The position numbers and the translations under genes were made by a program. The notes under the pieces were generated by a model. That model saw nothing but the letters and a program-made list of their open reading frames with translations. It ran no database searches and was not told the origin of the DNA. From JAGCJX01 sp045638645 (GTDB lineage Bacteria; Bacteroidota; Bacteroidia; Bacteroidales; UBA932), in the NCBI GenBank assembly GCA_045638645.1, contig JAZUBU010000015.1, positions 1 to 64,000 on the forward strand: 64,000 bases of DNA. The letters run 5' to 3'. Below are positions 35,056 to 43,738 of this stretch, one piece after another (positions within the stretch are counted from its first letter, which is position 1; each line of letters begins with the position of its first letter).

Positions 35056-36276
35056 TTATTTGCTCAGCATTAGAATTCGTTTGGGGATGTCCGTATTGTC
35101 CATCTTTCCGGCAAATAATTCCGAGCCGGCACCGATGGCAAAGACCGGCACATTTCCACCACAATGCCCGGTAGTCGTCCATCCCAGTCGTGATTCTTCG
35201 TTGATACGTTGGAGTTTTTCCTTTTCCGATTGGGCATTGCTTTCATACGATTTTGCATTGCTCACCTGTTCGGTTTCGTTTCTCTCGGTCAGGGCTCCAA
35301 AGTCAACGGAGTATCCTTTCCGGCCCATGGCAAAGCCCCCAGTTTCGTGGTCTGCTGTCACGACAATCAAGGTTTCTTTCGGATGTCGTTTGTAGAATTC
35401 CAACGCCACAGCAATCGCTTCTGAGAAATCAATGGTTTCCAGGATGGTAGCCTTCGGATTGTTGGCATGCGCAAACCAATCGATCTTGCCTCCTTCTACC
35501 ATGAAGAATAACGGTTCTGCACCTTCCGTTTCCAGGATTTCAATTCCTTTTTCAACCACTTGTGCCAGGGTCAGGTCTTCTTCGGTCCGTTCTCCTGGAG
35601 AAACCAGATCTTGATCCCGTCTTTCCTTTTTTTGTACAAGCAAGACCGGTTCTTGTACCGTATCGTTCCACTCTTGTAAGCCGTGTACCAGCGTATATCC
35701 CGCTTCTTCGGCCAGTGAGTAGGCGGATTGCCGATTACCATCTTTTCCATTCGGATCCAGAAAACCTCCACCGCCAAAGAATTCAAATCCGGATGAGGCC
35801 AATTGCTCTGCCAGGATGTAGTAGTCGTTTCGGTCTGCGCTGTGGCCGTAGAAGGAGGCCGGGGTTGCGTGGTTGATGTTTACCGAAGAGGCAATGCCCA
35901 CCCGGTATCCCTTCTTGTGAAGTTCGGTAGCAATGCTGTAAATTTCTGAGGAGTCTGGTCTTACACCGAGGAACCCGTTGTTTGTTTTATGTCCTGTTGC
36001 GAGAGCGGTCCCTGCTGCAGAACTGCAAGTAATGTTGTTGGAGGCTGAGTAGGTCGATGCCATGCCCAAAACAGGGAAAGCACTGAACGAAAGGTTTTCG
36101 TTTCCGATCTCTCCGGTATGGATGAAGTGGCTGTAGTTTTCAGCGATGGATACGTGTGAGAATCCCATTCCGTCCCCGATAAAGTAGAAGATGTACTTGG
36201 CTTCTCCTTCTTTCTTCGAACAGGCGGTCAAACCTACAAGCAGTACTGCGATGATACAATAATAAATTCTTTTCAT
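35056..36276 (-). CDS. Alkaline phosphatase lipoprotein
   Basis: 406 residues. A lipoprotein signal ends LTACSKK (Cys19). The alkaline phosphatase core starts FYFIGDGMG (metal Asp at 35), has the nucleophile Ser at 85-86 in ITCSSAAGTALATGHKT, GIASSVNINHATPASFYGH, and the late TADHETGGFAMG and WTTTGHCGG segments that supply metal His and Asp. It hydrolyses phosphomonoesters in the periplasm or at the surface. The frame opens 17 codons earlier, but ATG 36276 gives a proper signal. Located between an exbD operon terminator and the GHL10 gene; regulation by phosphate is not evident from sequence. Confidence 0.9.
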   Translation of the reverse strand: MKRIYYCIIAVLLVGLTACSKKEGEAKYIFYFIGDGMGFSHVSIAENYSHFIHTGEIGNENLSFSAFPVLGMASTYSASNNITCSSAAGTALATGHKTNNGFLGVRPDSSEIYSIATELHKKGYRVGIASSVNINHATPASFYGHSADRNDYYILAEQLASSGFEFFGGGGFLDPNGKDGNRQSAYSLAEEAGYTLVHGLQEWNDTVQEPVLLVQKKERRDQDLVSPGERTEEDLTLAQVVEKGIEILETEGAEPLFFMVEGGKIDWFAHANNPKATILETIDFSEAIAVALEFYKRHPKETLIVVTADHETGGFAMGRKGYSVDFGALTERNETEQVSNAKSYESNAQSEKEKLQRINEESRLGWTTTGHCGGNVPVFAIGAGSELFAGKMDNTDIPKRILMLSK

Positions 36277-36294
36277 AATGTGCACATTCCAATA

Positions 36295-36335
36295 AAAAAT
36301 AAAAGGGTGTAGGAAATTTCCAGACACCCTTTTAT
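36295..36335 (-). terminator. Intrinsic terminator of the exbB-exbD-exbD operon
   Basis: AAAAGGGTGT and ACACCCTTTT form a 10-bp stem with a 13-base loop that itself holds GGAAATTTCC. On the minus strand a TTTTATTTTTTATT tail follows. It lies 17 bases past the last exbD stop and before the alkaline phosphatase start. Confidence 0.85.
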
Positions 36336-36351
36336 TTGAGGTTATTTCTAA

Positions 36352-36825
36352 TTAGTAGGATGCTACGGCTTGGCGAGCAACATACATAATTTTCAACGCT
36401 GAACAACGACGGAGCTCTTGTTTTACGTCAGTAACGATACCCATTTTGGTGCTTTCGTCTACCTTCAGGGATACTTGCATAAAGGAGCGGTCCACTTCGC
36501 TGAGGTTTTCGCGTTCTGCAGCGATGAAGTCACGGATATCCAATACAGTTTTGAACGAGTCGTTCAATTGGATACGTGAATCCGTACCGTATTGAGATTG
36601 CATTTGGAGCGTAGGAGTACCAATGTAAATGTAAGAGGTCAAGTCCTTGCGTTCCAATTTTGAGATTTCAGTCGCTTCAGGAAGTTTTACGTTTACCAAT
36701 TTGTCAGTTTGACGCATACTGGTAGAAACCATAAAGAACATCAGAATCATGAATACGATGTCAGGGAGAGATGCCGTGTTGATTGCCGGCATCTCTTTTC
36801 CACCTTTTTTAAGAAACTTTGCCAT
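36352..36825 (-). CDS. exbD: ExbD/TolR biopolymer transport protein (second copy)
   Basis: 157 residues. One membrane helix near 20-40 in the setting INTASLPDIVFMILMFFMVSTSM, with the functional membrane Asp in SLPDIVF, and a periplasmic domain of about 110 residues ending in VKQELRRCSALKIMY. It forms the ion channel with ExbB and drives TonB. It is the last gene of the cluster, 14 bases after another exbD. The two copies differ clearly in length and sequence, so they are not a recent duplication. Confidence 0.9.
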   Translation of the reverse strand: MAKFLKKGGKEMPAINTASLPDIVFMILMFFMVSTSMRQTDKLVNVKLPEATEISKLERKDLTSYIYIGTPTLQMQSQYGTDSRIQLNDSFKTVLDIRDFIAAERENLSEVDRSFMQVSLKVDESTKMGIVTDVKQELRRCSALKIMYVARQAVASY

Positions 36826-36839
36826 ACTATCTTGATTCC

Positions 36840-37433
36840 TTATTTTTTGCCAACGTTCTTAGGTTCTGCTTCGGAAATGTTTTGAGGAATAGCCTCACGA
36901 ACAATTTCTTGTTGTTCTTCGTTCAATTGAAGATAAACTTTGCCGAAGTTTTCTTTTGAGAAATCATCGCGGATGCGGTTGATTGCACGAACCAATACGT
37001 TTTGAACTTCAATGTATTTGTCGTAGCTGGTACCGCGGTCGTTTTGCAAGGAGATCACACCTTCAGACACAGCATATTCGCCGAATCCTTCGATGTCCTT
37101 CATCTTCTTGTTGGACAATTTCTCATTGCCTGCGGGGTTGGTCAAGTGTTCAATTACAATTTGTTCCAGTTCGTTGACATCGGTAATTCTCTGTGCGGTA
37201 ACTTGGTTGGCAGCATAGACGTTGTCATTGGTGGTAATTCTCACTTCGAGAAGGTTCCGTTTGTTTACCTTGATGTCTTGTACTTGAGCATTTTCATCCG
37301 GCATGGGAGGAAGACGTCTCGAAAGACCTTTGTCGGTATCCATTGTGGTCACCATCAAGAAGAAGATCAACATCAAGAACGAAATGTCCGCCATTGATCC
37401 GCCATTGATTTCAGGAGTTTTTTTAGATGCCAT
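36840..37433 (-). CDS. exbD: ExbD/TolR biopolymer transport protein (first copy, longer)
   Basis: 197 residues, longer than classical ExbD. The N-terminus has INGGSMADISFLMLIFFLMVTTM, with the conserved Asp of the membrane helix in ADISF. The periplasmic region of about 150 residues contains two insertions relative to the shorter copy and ends IVREAIPQNISEAEP. Bacteroidota commonly carry two unlike ExbD proteins next to one ExbB; they may form a heterodimer. It is 14 bases downstream of the small membrane protein gene. Confidence 0.88.
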   Translation of the reverse strand: MASKKTPEINGGSMADISFLMLIFFLMVTTMDTDKGLSRRLPPMPDENAQVQDIKVNKRNLLEVRITTNDNVYAANQVTAQRITDVNELEQIVIEHLTNPAGNEKLSNKKMKDIEGFGEYAVSEGVISLQNDRGTSYDKYIEVQNVLVRAINRIRDDFSKENFGKVYLQLNEEQQEIVREAIPQNISEAEPKNVGKK

Positions 37434-37447
37434 TGTAAACTGTTCTA

Positions 37448-37906
37448 TTAACGATTATTAATCATCTTGCGTACGCTACCGTACAACAAGGCGAGGATCG
37501 CACCTGCAAAGAGCAAGTAAGTCAAAATCAAACCAGCGTCAGTAAGTTTCAGTGCACTTTCGGTCGGTTGTACATCCAGGTTCACGTGAACCGGAGCACC
37601 GCTAGCCAAGAAGTATGAAACTGCGCACAGCACAACAGCCAAGAGAGTAACAAAACCGGTGCGTTTCAACGATTTCGGGTTTTGTGCCATCTTAACGATG
37701 CTGAGGATGATTACCAAGGCGATTGCCAGGAAAACCAACGCGTATGTCCACCAAAGCATGCCGTCAACCATGTTGGATGTGCCCATGGCTTCTCCCAAGT
37801 TGCTCAAAGCGAAGATGCCTGAAGCACTTTGTACGAAGAACACCACAATCACAACAGTCGAGACTGCCAAGAGGATGTATAACAAGTATTTTGCAAATTT
37901 AGACAT
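37448..37906 (-). CDS. Conserved small membrane protein of the ExbB/ExbD cluster
   Basis: 152 residues with four predicted membrane helices: about 5-27, 47-69 (MLWWTYALVFLAIALVIIL), 79-101 and 121-144. No catalytic or binding motif is recognised. It lies 5 bases after exbB and 14 before exbD, so it must be made with the motor. In related Bacteroidales a protein of this kind sits at the same place and is annotated only as hypothetical. An accessory or assembly subunit of the Bacteroidota ExbBD motor is the natural inference; nothing in the sequence proves it. Confidence 0.7.
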   Translation of the reverse strand: MSKFAKYLLYILLAVSTVVIVVFFVQSASGIFALSNLGEAMGTSNMVDGMLWWTYALVFLAIALVIILSIVKMAQNPKSLKRTGFVTLLAVVLCAVSYFLASGAPVHVNLDVQPTESALKLTDAGLILTYLLFAGAILALLYGSVRKMINNR

Positions 37907-37911
37907 AGTAA

Positions 37912-38697
37912 TTATTTGTTTTGGTATTTAACCAACATATCAACCAATGAGATAGAAGCATCTTCCATAGCGATCACGATGCCGTCTACTTTAGAGATAA
38001 GGTAGTTATAGAAAACTTGGAGAATAATTGCAGCGATCAAACCACCTACGGTAGTAATCAATGCCACTTTCATACCTCCAGCAACCAAGTTCGGAGAAAT
38101 GTCACCTGCTACTTGAATGTCGTCAAATGCTTGGATCATACCGATAACGGTACCCATGAAACCCAACATAGGAGCGATTGCGATGAACAAGGTGATCCAA
38201 GACAGACCGCTTTCCAAACGACCCATTTGAACAGAACCATAAGATACAACTGCTTTTTCAACAGCTTCGATGCCTTGATCCATGCGCAAGAAACCTTGGT
38301 AGAAAATGCTGGCTACGGGACCTGAAGTGTTGCGGCAAACTTCTTTAGCAGCTTCGATACCACCTTCGTTCAATGCAGCTTCAATTTTAGCAAGCAATTT
38401 TTCAGTGTTGGTGGTAGCGTAGTTCAAGTAGATAATTCTTTCGATAGCGATAGCCAAACCGAGGATCAAGCACAACAATACAGTTGCCATAAATCCTGCA
38501 CCACCTTCGATGAATTTAGTTTTGATAGCTTGGTGGATCGGAACACCTGCAGCTTCTTCAACAGGAGCTTCTACTTCCACAGTTTCAGCAACAACTACTT
38601 CTACAGAATCGGTAGCAGCTGCTGCTTCTTCAGTCTGAGCATTAGCAGAGAAAGTCATCAGACCAGCTACTGCCAAAAGCATGAAAATTTTTTTCAT
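37912..38697 (-). CDS. exbB: ExbB/TolQ/MotA family proton channel with N-terminal extension
   Basis: 261 residues. The N-terminus is a cleavable-looking signal (MKKIFMLLAVAGLMTFSANAQ) followed by an acidic stretch rich in Glu, Ala and Val (about 22-50). The usual three membrane helices follow (about 68-90, 160-185, 205-232). The signature segment near 160-200 reads LSWITLFIAIAPMLGFMGTVIGMIQAF. ExbB makes a pentameric channel around ExbD and uses the proton gradient. The extra exported N-terminal segment is a known Bacteroidota variation. The tRNA-Ser gene lies about 60 bases upstream on the same strand. Confidence 0.92.
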   Translation of the reverse strand: MKKIFMLLAVAGLMTFSANAQTEEAAAATDSVEVVVAETVEVEAPVEEAAGVPIHQAIKTKFIEGGAGFMATVLLCLILGLAIAIERIIYLNYATTNTEKLLAKIEAALNEGGIEAAKEVCRNTSGPVASIFYQGFLRMDQGIEAVEKAVVSYGSVQMGRLESGLSWITLFIAIAPMLGFMGTVIGMIQAFDDIQVAGDISPNLVAGGMKVALITTVGGLIAAIILQVFYNYLISKVDGIVIAMEDASISLVDMLVKYQNK

Positions 38698-38755
38698 AAA
38701 TTCTTGAGTGAATTAGTTAAACAAATTTTTAGGTAATTATAATTTCAAAAAATTG

Positions 38756-38843
38756 CGGAGAGGGCGGGATTCGAACCCTCGAAACCCTTTTGGAGTTTAC
38801 GCACTTTCCAGGCGCGCGCCTTCGACCACTCGGCCACCTCTCC
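38756..38843 (-). tRNA. serT: tRNA-Ser (anticodon GGA)
   Basis: The 88-base minus-strand sequence folds as a class II tRNA. The acceptor stem GGAGAGG pairs with CCTCTCC, discriminator G; the D arm has GGCCGAGTGGTCGAAGGC. The anticodon loop reads CTGGAAA with GGA at 34-36, followed by a long variable arm (GTGCGTAAACTCC and on) and the TTCGAATCC T loop. CCA is not encoded. A TACCTTGC box at 38878-38885, with TTTTTTG about 17 bases further upstream, may be its promoter. Confidence 0.95.
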
Positions 38844-38909
38844 TCAAGTATATTCGTCTAGTTTTTCAAAATATCGTGCAAGGTAGCAATAGTTTTTAAT
38901 ATCAAAAAA

Positions 38910-39950
38910 TTATTTTGTGATTTCTCCAGCGATGTTTAGGGGTAGTAATTCTTTAACTTTATTGTTTTCAGAATGTTGGCCAAGAAGAAAAAATAATTTG
39001 GTTGTGGCGGCTTCTGTTGTACTGTCCAGTCCGTTAATCACACCCAGGCGTTGCAATGCTTTGCCCGTCGCATAGGCATCCATGTCTACCGTGCCGGTTA
39101 CGCATTGGGTAATGTTCAGGACAACAATGCCCCGTTGGATGGCTTCTGAAATGCATTCCAAAAACATTTTGCTGGTTGGCGCGTTGCCCGATCCGAAGGT
39201 CTCGATGATCAGCGCCCGAAGCCCTTCTGTGTGGGTGATGGCTTCAATGGCTTTCCGGGTAATCCCCGGGAAGATTTTGAGTACGGCGACGTTCGGGTCC
39301 AATGCATAATTTACGGTCAGGGGTTTGCCCCAGGTCTCCGGGTAGCGGATCAGTTCGGTGTTGTATTTGATGTGGATACCGATATCAGCCAGTACCGGTG
39401 CGTTCGGAGACCGGAAGGCCCGGAAGTTTTCTGCACTGAATTTTGTGGTGCGGTTTCCCCGGTACAACTTGCTGTCGAAGTAGATCACCACTTCCGGCAC
39501 CATCGGGTGTCCGTTTTTGTGGCGGGCCGATGCGATTTCAATGGCGGAGATCAGGTTTTCTTTTCCGTCCGTACGCAACATGCCGATGGGAAGCTGGCTG
39601 CCGGTAAACACGACCGGCTTTTCCAGATTTTGCAGCATGAAACTCAGCGCGGAAGCGGAGTAGGACATGGTGTCTGTGCCGTGGAGAACAACGAATCCGT
39701 CGTATTGTGCATAGTTCGTTTCTATGATGCGGGCAAGTTCTTGCCAGAACGGAATGCTGACATCGGAGGAGTCAATGACCGGATCGAATGAGTAGGAGTC
39801 TATGGAATAGCCTGATTTCGTCAGTTCGGGCACCTCTTCGGAGATTTGGGAAAAATCAAACGGAATCAGGGAGTCAGTCTCGGGACACAATTTCATTCCA
39901 ATGGTTCCGCCGGTGTAAATCAGCAAAATGTGGGTGTTCTTCTTGGGCAT
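38910..39950 (-). CDS. ansA: Type I L-asparaginase
   Basis: 346 residues, no signal peptide, so cytoplasmic. Catalytic segment 1 is LIYTGGTIGM (first Thr), and segment 2 is VLHGTDTMSYSASALSF (second Thr and the Asp). VFTGSQLPIG near 120 is also conserved. It hydrolyses asparagine to aspartate and ammonia. The C-terminal 130 residues carry the family's second domain with a hinge near 215. It is 14 bases downstream of tatD, in a probable dprA-tatD-ansA operon. About 65 bases follow before the tRNA-Ser gene, with no strong terminator. Confidence 0.94.
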   Translation of the reverse strand: MPKKNTHILLIYTGGTIGMKLCPETDSLIPFDFSQISEEVPELTKSGYSIDSYSFDPVIDSSDVSIPFWQELARIIETNYAQYDGFVVLHGTDTMSYSASALSFMLQNLEKPVVFTGSQLPIGMLRTDGKENLISAIEIASARHKNGHPMVPEVVIYFDSKLYRGNRTTKFSAENFRAFRSPNAPVLADIGIHIKYNTELIRYPETWGKPLTVNYALDPNVAVLKIFPGITRKAIEAITHTEGLRALIIETFGSGNAPTSKMFLECISEAIQRGIVVLNITQCVTGTVDMDAYATGKALQRLGVINGLDSTTEAATTKLFFLLGQHSENNKVKELLPLNIAGEITK

Positions 39951-39964
39951 ATGGATCTTGTTTG

Positions 39965-40759
39965 TTAGCGGGGTAAATTGAATAGGTTCAGGGCGTTTTG
40001 GGTCGTTGTCTCGCTTACTTCCTGTAGCGAACAGTTCTTCAGTTCGGCGATGCGTTGTGCAATGAACGGAATGTATGCCGGTTCGTTTCGTTTTCCCCGA
40101 TAGGGAACCGGGGTGAGGTACGGTGCATCGGTTTCCAGCAGAATCCTTGTCAGGGGGATGTGGGTCAGGGTTTCGGCGATGCCGGCTTTTTTATAGGTGG
40201 ATACGCCCCCGATTCCAAAATAAAAGTCTCCGTATTGGCAAATCCGTTCGTAGGTTTCTGTACTGCCGGAAAATGCGTGGAAGACGCCTTGGGGCAGAAC
40301 TTTCTTTTCGTTACGGAAGCGGTCCAGTACTTCAAACAGGAAGTCGGTGGCTTCACGCAGGTGAATGATGACGGGAAGATTTCTTTCGGAGGCCCATACC
40401 AATTGTCTGTAAAACGCTTCCTGTTGCTCCCGGATGAATTCGCGGGACCAGTAGCCGTCCAGTCCGATTTCGCCAATGGCTACGTAGCTTCGATTGTGCA
40501 ACCGTTGTTGGACAAGGGCCAGTTCTTCCTCCCATTGGTTGTTGATGGAGGTCGGGTGCAATCCGACGCAAGCAAAGCAGCAATCCGGATAGCGGTCCGC
40601 CAGGTTCTCCAATGCAGGTTGGGTGGATGCATCAATGCCGGGAAGGATGAATCGCGTTACACCGGCCAGTTGGGCCCGCTCAATCGTGGCCTCGCGATCG
40701 GTGTCGAAGGCTTCATCGTACAGGTGGGCGTGGGTGTCTATAAACAAATGTGCATCCAT
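39965..40759 (-). CDS. TatD-family metal-dependent hydrolase (DNase)
   Basis: 264 residues. Metal-binding motifs of the amidohydrolase-like TatD family are present in order: DTHAHLYDEAF at the N-terminus, AIGEIGLDGYW near 95, VIIHLREA near 130, FHAFSG near 160 and LLETDAPYL near 208, with RGKRNEP following. TatD proteins are 3'-5' exonucleases or deoxyribonucleases. In Bacteroidota one of several paralogues sits beside ansA. It is 4 bases downstream of dprA. Confidence 0.92.
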   Translation of the reverse strand: MDAHLFIDTHAHLYDEAFDTDREATIERAQLAGVTRFILPGIDASTQPALENLADRYPDCCFACVGLHPTSINNQWEEELALVQQRLHNRSYVAIGEIGLDGYWSREFIREQQEAFYRQLVWASERNLPVIIHLREATDFLFEVLDRFRNEKKVLPQGVFHAFSGSTETYERICQYGDFYFGIGGVSTYKKAGIAETLTHIPLTRILLETDAPYLTPVPYRGKRNEPAYIPFIAQRIAELKNCSLQEVSETTTQNALNLFNLPR

Positions 40760-40763
40760 GAGC

Positions 40764-41873
40764 TTATGTTTTCTCGTAACATCCTTCCTGAAACCGGATC
40801 AGCCCCTCTATTTCCAGCGCAGTCAAGGCGATGCTCAAGTCTTGGAGACTGCCGGTGGAACAATGCTGCAGCAGTTGGTCGGGTGTCAGGCGGAGGTGTT
40901 CCGTCAGCAAGCGGAGGATCTTTTGGGATAAACCGTTTGGACCTTCAAAGATACGGAATTCTTCGATAATCTCTTTCTTTTTTTTAGACTTGTTCCATCC
41001 GAGCGATTTCCAGAGTTGTTCGGGCGAAGTGATGATCTGGGCGGTCTGATTTTGGATGAGATCATTGCAGCCGGCGGATTGGGTGTCGGTTGTTCTGCCG
41101 GGAAGAGCGAACACATCGCGGGCATACGAAGACGCGACGCGTGCGGTAGCCATGCCCCCGCCCTGCAGGGCTGATTCGCAGAGAATGGTTGCATCGGATA
41201 AGCCGGCAATGATCCGGTTGCGTTGCAGAAAGTGCAGGGGCAGGGAGGGTGTGCCTTGGGGAAATTCGCTCCAGAGGAGTCCCTGGGCGGTTATTTGTTT
41301 GGCAATGTTGCGGTGATTCGTTGGATAGACCGTGTCCAGGCCATTGGCAAAGACGGCTTGGGTTTCAAGTCCGCACTCCAGTGCGATCCGGTGAGCTTCG
41401 ATGTCAATGCCGTAGGCCAGCCCGCTGATGATGACCGGTGCAGGATCCAGAGTTTGTGCGGATTCAATCAGTTTCCGGACGAATGATTTTCCGTAGGGAG
41501 TGGCTTTGCGTGTGCCGACAACGGCAAGGCTTCGTGCGGGCTGGGGTGTTCCTGAACCCATCCGCCGCAGTAAAATCGGGGCATCCGGGCATTCCCGTAA
41601 TCGTTTAGGGTAGGCAGGATCGTGAAGGTAATCCAGGCAGATTTTGTGTCGGTCGGCCCATGCCAATTCGGTTTCGATACACTTTCTTAACTGGGGATCG
41701 AACCATTTCTCCAGGTCGTTTGCATCTGCAATCCAGTATTTTAACTCGTTCCTGGAGAGTCGGAGCAACGCAGCAGGTTGCGGGAATGCTTCGACCAGTA
41801 TCCGGGCATGCCGACAGCGATGCAAATAGATGCGTTGAATGAGGCATACACAAAATAAATCACTCCAATCCAT
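40764..41873 (-). CDS. dprA: DNA-processing protein DprA
   Basis: 369 residues. An N-terminal helical region (about 1-70) precedes the Rossmann-like domain (about 95-300) with AVVGTRKATPYGK, VISGLAYGIDIEAH, FANGLDTVYPTNH, EFPQGTPSLPLHFLQRNRII and VFALPG. A winged-helix-like C-terminal domain (about 310-368) is predicted to sense DNA ends. DprA loads RecA on incoming single strands during transformation. The N-terminal segment is less typical than the core. Presence of dprA alone does not show that the host is competent. Confidence 0.93.
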   Translation of the reverse strand: MDWSDLFCVCLIQRIYLHRCRHARILVEAFPQPAALLRLSRNELKYWIADANDLEKWFDPQLRKCIETELAWADRHKICLDYLHDPAYPKRLRECPDAPILLRRMGSGTPQPARSLAVVGTRKATPYGKSFVRKLIESAQTLDPAPVIISGLAYGIDIEAHRIALECGLETQAVFANGLDTVYPTNHRNIAKQITAQGLLWSEFPQGTPSLPLHFLQRNRIIAGLSDATILCESALQGGGMATARVASSYARDVFALPGRTTDTQSAGCNDLIQNQTAQIITSPEQLWKSLGWNKSKKKKEIIEEFRIFEGPNGLSQKILRLLTEHLRLTPDQLLQHCSTGSLQDLSIALTALEIEGLIRFQEGCYEKT

Positions 41874-41916
41874 GCCTGCAAAGGTCGGGATTGGAGTGAT
41901 GGTATGCGAACAAAAA

Positions 41917-42966
41917 CTACAAAATCAACATGGCGTCGCCGTAGGTGCCGAAACGGTAGCCTTCTTCGATGGCTACTTTGTAGGCGTTCATCACATGGTG
42001 GTATCCACCGAATGCGGCCGTTGACATCAACATGGTTGAGTAGGGCAGGTGGAAATTCGTGATGAGGGCAGAGGGAACGGTGAATTTGTACGGGGGAAAG
42101 ATGAACTTGTTGGTCCATCCGTCGTACGGGTTGATTTCTTGTTTGGGGGTGACAAAGGTTTCCAATGCGCGGACAGATGTGATGCCGACGGCAAAGACCT
42201 TCTTGCCGTTGGCCTTGGTGCGGTTTACGGTTGCTGCGGTTTCTTCGGAAATGAACATGCGTTCCGAATCCATCTTGTGTTTGGACAGGTCTTCCACATC
42301 CACATGGGCAAAGTGGCCCAATCCCATGTGAAGGGTCAGGTACGTGGTGTTGATGCCTTTGATTTCCATTTTTTTGAAGAGGATTTTGCTAAAGTGCAAA
42401 CCGGCAGCCGGTGTGGCCACGGCACCTTCTTTTTCGGCGTAGATGGTGTGGAAACGTTCTTGGTCAATTTCTTCTGCGTGGGCACGAATCCATTTGGGGA
42501 TGGGAAGTTCGCCCATGCGGTACAGGGTTTCACGGAATTCTTCGTAGCTGCCGTCGTACAGGAAACGGAGGGTGCGGCCACGGGAAGTGGTGTTGTCGAT
42601 GACTTCGGCTACCAGGGCATCGTTTTCTCCAAAGTAGAGTTTATTGCCGATACGGATTTTACGGGCGGGATCCACCAGTACATCCCAGAGCCGTTGTTCC
42701 CGATTCAACTCACGAAGCAGGAATACTTCAATGTTGGCGTTGGTTTTTTCTTTGTTGCCGCAGAGACGGGCCGGGAATACCTTCGTGTCGTTGAAAACGA
42801 ACAAGTCGCCTTCGTCACAGAAGTCAATGAGATCCTTGAAATATTTGTGTTCGATCTCCCCGGTTTCGCGGTGTAGGACAAGCATGCGGGATTCATCCCG
42901 GAAGTCAGCCGGATATTTTGCAATGAGTTCTTCCGGCAGGGCAAAGTTGAATTGTGAAAGTTTCAT
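41917..42966 (-). CDS. queA: S-adenosylmethionine:tRNA ribosyltransferase-isomerase
   Basis: 349 residues. The N-terminal LSQFNFALPEELIAKYPADFRDESRMLV, the TKVFPARLCG segment near 55, ATPAAGLHFSKIL near 180 and the THMGLGHF-like HMGLGHFAHV near 215 are characteristic. It adds the epoxycyclopentanediol moiety to 7-aminomethyl-7-deazaguanine in tRNA during queuosine synthesis. It sits 34 bases downstream of truB; the undecaprenyl-diphosphatase gene often found with this pair in the order is not here. No terminator is obvious. Confidence 0.96.
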   Translation of the reverse strand: MKLSQFNFALPEELIAKYPADFRDESRMLVLHRETGEIEHKYFKDLIDFCDEGDLFVFNDTKVFPARLCGNKEKTNANIEVFLLRELNREQRLWDVLVDPARKIRIGNKLYFGENDALVAEVIDNTTSRGRTLRFLYDGSYEEFRETLYRMGELPIPKWIRAHAEEIDQERFHTIYAEKEGAVATPAAGLHFSKILFKKMEIKGINTTYLTLHMGLGHFAHVDVEDLSKHKMDSERMFISEETAATVNRTKANGKKVFAVGITSVRALETFVTPKQEINPYDGWTNKFIFPPYKFTVPSALITNFHLPYSTMLMSTAAFGGYHHVMNAYKVAIEEGYRFGTYGDAMLIL

Positions 42967-43000
42967 ACGGTTCTTTATACGGACGCCAACTAAAAAAGTT

Positions 43001-43732
43001 TCATGAATTTAAAATTTCTTCCATAGAAACGGCGTGCTGCAACCGGGTTTCTCCGGAAACGGTACGTTGCAGGTTGGTAAGGTGTCCGCCACTTTGCAGG
43101 GCGATCCCCAGGTCTCGGGCGATGGAACGGATGTAAGTGCCCTTGCTGCAGCGGATTCTCAAAGTCAGAATCGGAGCCTGGTAATCCAGGATTTCCAGTT
43201 CGTGCAATGTGATGCGGGCGGGTTTCATTTCAACTTCTTCGCCTTGGCGGGCGTATTCGTATGCACGGACGCCGTCCACCAGTTTGGCAGAAAAAATGGG
43301 AGGAATCTGGTCTTGTTCGCCGAGAAACTTCGGAAGCACGGCTTCGATGCTTTCCCGGGTGATGTGTTCCCAAGGGTATTCCGCGTCTATTTCCTTTTCC
43401 AGGTCGTAAGACGGTGTGGTAGCCCCAAATTTTATTTCTGCAATGTACTCTTTGGTCTGGTTTTGCAGAAATTGTGCCTGTTTGGTCGCTTTGCCGATGC
43501 AGATTAGCAGCAGGCCGGTTGCCAATGGATCCAGTGTTCCGGCGTGTCCAACCTTGAGGTTACGCCGGCCAAAGTGCCGTTGCAATTTGAATTTGATTTT
43601 CCGAACGGCATCGGCGGAGGTCCAGCGGTAGGGTTTGTCCAAGGGAATGACAATCCCACCGGGGTATTGTTCAAGGTCTGTGGACAGATTGGCGAACATC
43701 CCCGGTCGGAGTACGGTGTATGTTTGCTCCAT
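43001..43732 (-). CDS. truB: tRNA pseudouridine-55 synthase
   Basis: 243 residues. GHAGTLDPLATGLLLI near 65 contains the catalytic Asp. IPLDKPYRWTSADAVRKIKF near the N-terminus and CSKGTYIRSIARDLG near 195 are further TruB motifs. It converts U55 in the T loop of tRNAs to pseudouridine. The C-terminus is short, without the PUA domain of E. coli TruB, as in many Bacteroidota. It follows rpiB by 6 bases. Confidence 0.96.
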   Translation of the reverse strand: MEQTYTVLRPGMFANLSTDLEQYPGGIVIPLDKPYRWTSADAVRKIKFKLQRHFGRRNLKVGHAGTLDPLATGLLLICIGKATKQAQFLQNQTKEYIAEIKFGATTPSYDLEKEIDAEYPWEHITRESIEAVLPKFLGEQDQIPPIFSAKLVDGVRAYEYARQGEEVEMKPARITLHELEILDYQAPILTLRIRCSKGTYIRSIARDLGIALQSGGHLTNLQRTVSGETRLQHAVSMEEILNS

Positions 43733-43738
43733 GTTTAA

